NCBI RefSeq assembly: GCF_002775205.1
Contig: NC_036447.1
Location: 17,032,501-17,096,500, forward strand
Length of the DNA stretch: 64,000 nt
Reading direction: 5' to 3'
DNA from: Xiphophorus maculatus
Taxonomy: Eukaryota > Chordata > Actinopteri > Cyprinodontiformes > Poeciliidae
Shown one piece after another: positions 59,872 through 64,000 of the stretch (its first letter is position 1; every line of letters begins with the position of its first letter). The notes beneath the pieces were generated by a model. The model ran no database searches. It had not been told where the DNA came from and saw only the letters and a program-made list of their open reading frames with translations. The position numbers and the translations under genes are program-made.

Positions 59872-60214
59872 ATGCAATTCTTCAATAACCCTTAAATAAG
59901 TTTTAAATGTTCTGATTGAAAAACCTTCTTTGTTACTATGTTACTATTTTTTTTTACATTTCCTTCAAACTCTTTTGATGAAAATATTTCGTTGTGTACA
60001 CCAATAAAGTTAAAAAAGGGTGCAGATTTAATCAATTGTTTATATGTAACTTTTACATGTCTGTATTAAAAATTTCATGTATGTTGGAATGTATAACATT
60101 TGCAAATAAAAGTTCTTTTGAGCTAATCTGAATGTTTTTAGTTAAATTTTTATAGTGAATTTTAAAGTAGAAAAGGAAAAAAAAAATTAAAAATAAAAAT
60201 ATGGTGGTAAAATG

Positions 60215-60440
60215 ACCCTTTTAATGGGTAATAAATTTCAACCCAATATTGAGTCATTTTAACTTTGGGCAGTGGTCAATTTAACCCAAGCTTTAGGTTG
60301 CAGCTATGACCCAATGTGCTGGGTCAAACCCTCAACCCAACCCAGTTGAGTTAAAACAACCCAGCGTTGGGTCGGTCCATATATGACCCAGCGCTGGGTT
60401 ACGTATTGGGTTATTTTTAACCCAGCAGTTTTTACTGTGT
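60215..60440. mobile_element. AACCC-rich palindromic MITE
   Basis: Many inverted units of the type AACCCAGC / GCTGGGTT occur, including the palindrome ACCCAGCGCTGGGT. The right end TTTTTACTGTGTA is typical of a widespread teleost non-autonomous DNA element; the left end is not clear. It lies between the SAM-domain pseudogene and the second trim25. Confidence 0.65.
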
Positions 60441-60852
60441 AGCTGTTGTTGTTATTATTATACAAGCTGTGTGTGTTTTTTTTTTTGTTTGTTTGTTTCC
60501 CTCATTTCTCCAACAGTATTTCTGAATGTTTTGCCGGCTAATGTCTGTGCTCAGACAGTTAACCTGGACATGGCCACACGTCGTTTGTTTTTCTCCTCTG
60601 TGGACTACAGACTGGGTGCGGCTTTAGCTTGTGGAGATCAAGTTTGCGGGAGGAAATCCATCCCATTTGACAGGAGTCTCCAACGCGGGCAGCAGAGGTG
60701 GGTGGAGAAATTATCACGAGTCATGAGATGAATAATTTGTTTCAGGATAAAATTAATTTTATGTGACTTGGTGACAACACTGGGTCACGTGAACGTCTTA
60801 GCTCAGTTTTCCACTCTGAACTGAGTTTTTGTCCTTCGCGGGAGCGCAAGTG

Positions 60853-60868
60853 TTAAGTTTCGTTTCTT
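60853..60868 (+). promoter_or_regulatory. IRF-like element shared by both trim25 copies
   Basis: The 16-nt block TTAAGTTTCGTTTCTT is identical to 46681-46696 and lies 40 nt before the start codon. It contains the IRF core AANNGAAA on the minus strand. The neighbouring full ISRE of the first copy is absent here; a CACGTG E-box lies near 60786. Confidence 0.45.
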
Positions 60869-60908
60869 ACGCACAGTTTTGCTGTAAACGCCCACTGCGA
60901 GCCGTATC

Positions 60909-63900
60909 ATGGCCGACTTGGAGGACTCTGGCTTTGCTCTCATGAGCCTGGAGGACGAGCTGACCTGCAGCATCTGTCTGAGCACCTTTGACTGCCCGGT
61001 CACCATCCCCTGCGGACACAACTTCTGCCAGGACTGCCTGCTCTCCACCTGGACCGACTCCTACAGCTGCCCGCAGTGTCGGACTCTGTTTGAGACCAGG
61101 CCGGAACTGAAGAAGAACACGGTCCTCTGCACCGTGGTGGAGACCTTCAGGGCGAGGTCCAGCAAGTCCGAAGGAGGACAGTTCGAAGAGGAGGAAGACG
61201 AGGAAGAAGAAGAAGAGGAGGAGGAGGAGGATGAAGACGAGGAAGGGGATGAGGATGAGAGGGATGATGTGGTCCGCTGTGACACCTGTATGGAGGCCGA
61301 GGCAGCGCAGACCTGTTTCACCTGCATGGCCTCCTTCTGCGAGGAGCACCTGCGGCCCCACCGGGAGAACCCCACCTTTCGCCTCCATCAGCTGACCGAG
61401 CCCATCGGGGATTTATCCGAGCACATCTGCACCGACCACCACAAGCTGATGGAGCACTTCTGCACCGATCATGGCCGCCTGATCTGCAGCCTCTGCCTGC
61501 AGCAGGTCCACAAAGGCTGCGGCTTTTCCTCTCCAGAGGAGCAAAGGAGCCTGAAAGCGGTGAGTGAGATCGGAGTTTCACTAAATTTATTTTTATCGAA
61601 CACCTTAAATTTGCTGCGCACTAAAAAAAAAAAAAAAAAAAAAACAAAAAAAAAACAATTTGGACGGCAATTTAAAAAACCCCAAAACAAAACAAGAACA
61701 ATAATCAACAATCACAACTCCCTTTTAACTTTCTGTTTAAGTCGCGGTCCTCACATTTTGCTTGGCTGTTATCTAGATTTTTTTTTTTTTATCTTGCCAC
61801 TTCATGTTTGTCCTTTTTATGCTCGTTCTTGTTCCTCTTGTTTGTCAAACCTGTCCTGCCTCCCGATTGCGTCAAATTTAGGTCACATGGGCTTCATAAA
61901 ATCATTCAGAGAGCCGTAAATAGCCGTCAGACCATAAAAATTTTTTTTATGATCATCAGTATTAATAAAGTGTGTGTGGAGACGAATTAAATATAATCAT
62001 CAAAAAATTCAGGGAAAAGGCAAAGCATAAAAGTAAAGTGAAAGAAGTATTGCATCCCTCCATCGTAGTTATAACCTAGAACTTAGTGGAGAAACATTTC
62101 TGGGTAAGCGTAGCACTAAGATACTTTCAGGAGAACCTCACCTGTTTTTCATGAATCTTAGGAGGGGGTTTGATACGCTCTTCTTCACAGAAACCAAATT
62201 GTTTGGGCTTGTTTTCTTACACAATTTTTCCTTCCACGCAACTTTCTATTAGTACACATGGATACCGCACACTGAGCAGCCAACTTCTGTACCAGTGACC
62301 TTTTGTGGTTGACTGTCTGCTGATCAGCTATCAAGTCAACAGCCTTCCTCATGAATTTGAAGGTCAAAACATAATTAAGATGTAGTTTACCTTTCAGAGA
62401 AAATGAATATTATTTTTTCTCTACATATTCAAAAATTGAAACTCAGTTCAAACGTTACTCCAGACAGGTCTTGGACATGTCGCATGTCCTCAGTTGTGAC
62501 TGAAAGGAACCTTTGGGGAGAAAAGGGAAGGAGACATAACATCTCACATGTTTGAACCTCAACACGGTTTACTTTGAGCTGAGCTTCATGTCTCATTTCT
62601 TCCTCTGCAGTCTGAATTCAGGGACAAGTTGGAAATTCTGAACTTGAAGATCGACAGGACTGACACCATCGTGCTTCAGATGAACGAGCTGCAGGGCAAG
62701 CTCAAGGTAACTTTTACACCTCACGTGTCGGCGTTCATAAAGCACAGCTGAATCAGCCTGCTTGTCTCCAGGACGCAGCGAGCAAGAGGAAGGTGGCGCT
62801 GGCTGCTGTGTACCATCAGATAGGGGAGATGTTGGCTCAGGATGAGCGCGTGGCCCAGCATGAGGTGGACTGTGAGCTGGAGGCTAGTCAGACCAAACTT
62901 CGCGACCTCACAACAAAGTTCATCGACAACAGTGAGAGGATGAAGAAAGCCAGAGAGAAGATCGACACTCTGCTGAGTCAGGCGGGAACGCCGGCCTTTC
63001 TGCAGGTGGGACTAAAACACGCCTCCTCTTTCAGTAGCAGTACTAAAGGCGCTTTTCCACTGGCAAGTCGCGCACTAACCGGTTAACGTGCGGTTCGGTT
63101 TTACCCAAGGTAGTGAGCTTTTCCGTTATACGCTCCGTTCCTTGTTATGGTCAACACTCAGTAACATTCAGCAATCAGAACCTCTAGGTTGTGGTTCTGA
63201 TGGACTCAGATAAACCCCGATATTTCATAGAAATTCATTGCTGGCCCTAAACATGATAATTAAGACTCAAATCAGCTGATTATATTTGCCATATATGTAC
63301 TTTTTTTTTTAATCCAAAGGAAAAATAAATTTCACATCACAAGCTAATATTATGTAGCTCTGGTGTTTCACACCATCTGAGCAAAACTGCAGATGAGTCA
63401 GAAAGCTGACCACAGCTTCACCGTTTCTCTCTTCTTTATTGCTTCCTGTTCTTCATTGAGACGTGCAGCCAGCAGCGTTGCTAAATCGCAGTTATTCCGC
63501 TGTCTAACTTACTGCATGTGTCCCTGACGCTGCTCATAATTAAACTCGTGCTTGCTCATTTGTTATGTTACAGCTGAACTATAATGTTGTTTGCAGTCTT
63601 CAGTGACATAAATCACAAAACAATCAGTGAATGCAGTCATCTCTCCGTCAAATCTGGTTCGGTCCGGCTAGTGCTATTCCTGAAGTAGGTACGAAAACAG
63701 CGCAGACAGAGTCGCACCGGATTCTCTAATGGAAAATTAATTTGGCTGGGGTGGACTGGGCCAGAACCGGCTAGTGGCGGTCTAGTGGAAAAGCGCCTTA
63801 AGAAACTCCTCTCACTAAATCCCACAATAATAGTGATAAAATTCTTATGTTCTTCACTTGCTCCTTTCAGGCTTCATTTGAGTTGCCCCGGGTGGTTAAG

Positions 63901-64000
63901 TTTGACCCCTACCCCCCTCGAATTAACCTGGACTCCAAAAGGGTGATGGCAACACAGAACTTTGCTGCCACCCTGCAGGAGAGCCTGATGACGCTCTTCA
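60909..64000 (+). CDS. trim25: Second tandem TRIM25-like gene, cut by window end
   Basis: Exons seen: 60909-61559, 62611-62706, 62772-63005, and 63871 onward past the window edge. The first three are all phase 0, and the second and third have exactly the sizes in the first copy (96 and 234 nt). RING ligands run C20-C57 with the same spacing; two B-boxes and a coiled coil follow; any linker and PRY/SPRY lie outside. Exon 1 is 54 nt longer because a run of Glu/Asp (residues 93-117, 24 of 25 acidic) sits between RING and B-box 1, where the first copy has a short basic segment. Exon 1 is nearly the same as the first copy at the nucleotide level, while the coiled-coil exons are strongly diverged. 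The likely role is an antiviral-type E3 ligase. A downstream break cannot be excluded. Confidence 0.85.
63047..63798. mobile_element. PIF/Harbinger-like MITE in intron 3 of second trim25
   Basis: The left end AGGCGCTTTTCCACTGG is inverted at the right (CTAGTGGAAAAGCGCCT). The 3-bp duplication TAA flanks both sides (63044-63046 and 63799-63801), the target size used by PIF/Harbinger elements. The 752-bp interior has no transposase frame, so it is non-autonomous. Confidence 0.75.

Noticed and set aside
60240-60440. CRISPR-like repeat array from repeated AACCCA units
   Set aside because: Units are irregular and inverted, without unique spacers, in a eukaryotic genome; it is a MITE.

Overview
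The window is nuclear DNA of a ray-finned fish. The evidence is GT-AG split genes with vertebrate orthologues, long AT-rich introns, teleost-type SINEs with (TGGA)n tails, and hAT, Tc1/mariner and PIF/Harbinger-like elements. A percomorph is my guess; the sequence does not fix the species. All gene models come from reading exons by eye, checking splice sites and testing that phases add up. All intact host genes are on the + strand.

Layout. (1) 1-26.6 kb: sec14l1, with a noncoding first exon at the window edge, 15 coding exons (3272-24689, 727 aa) and a long 3' UTR. A 12-kb intron holds a SINE, MITE-like repeats, a perfect 18-bp hairpin and a 137-bp unit repeated in inverted orientation. A further open, splice-compatible terminal exon lies at 25182-25362. 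(2) 26.6-30.2 kb: intergenic, repeat-bearing. (3) 30.2-43.4 kb: a SynGAP-family RasGAP, best matched to rasal3 (19 coding exons, 1169 aa). (4) 43.4-46.6 kb: two DNA transposons, a non-autonomous hAT with a perfect 8-bp target duplication and a Tc1/mariner element on the minus strand with one stop codon and DD36E-type catalytic spacing. (5) 46.6-52.1 kb: complete trim25 (10 coding exons, 669 aa) behind an interferon-response-like element. (6) 52.1-60.4 kb: trim25 downstream sequence, a full-length antisense SINE, a broken SAM-domain/zinc-finger gene related to the fish SAMD3-like family, and an AACCC-rich MITE. (7) 60.9-64.0 kb: a second tandem trim25 cut by the window end, with a 752-bp PIF/Harbinger-like MITE in its third intron.

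Roles. sec14l1 encodes a PRELI/CRAL-TRIO/GOLD lipid-binding protein reported to dampen RIG-I signalling; trim25 encodes the ubiquitin ligase that activates RIG-I; rasal3 is a Ras-GAP of blood cells. Their closeness is suggestive but is not evidence of co-regulation.

Most useful leads: the possible alternative sec14l1 C-terminus; the contrast between near-identical exon 1 and diverged exons 2-4 of the trim25 pair, which looks like gene conversion; the acidic insert in the second trim25; the DD36E transposon; and the inverted-repeat pair in sec14l1 intron 2.
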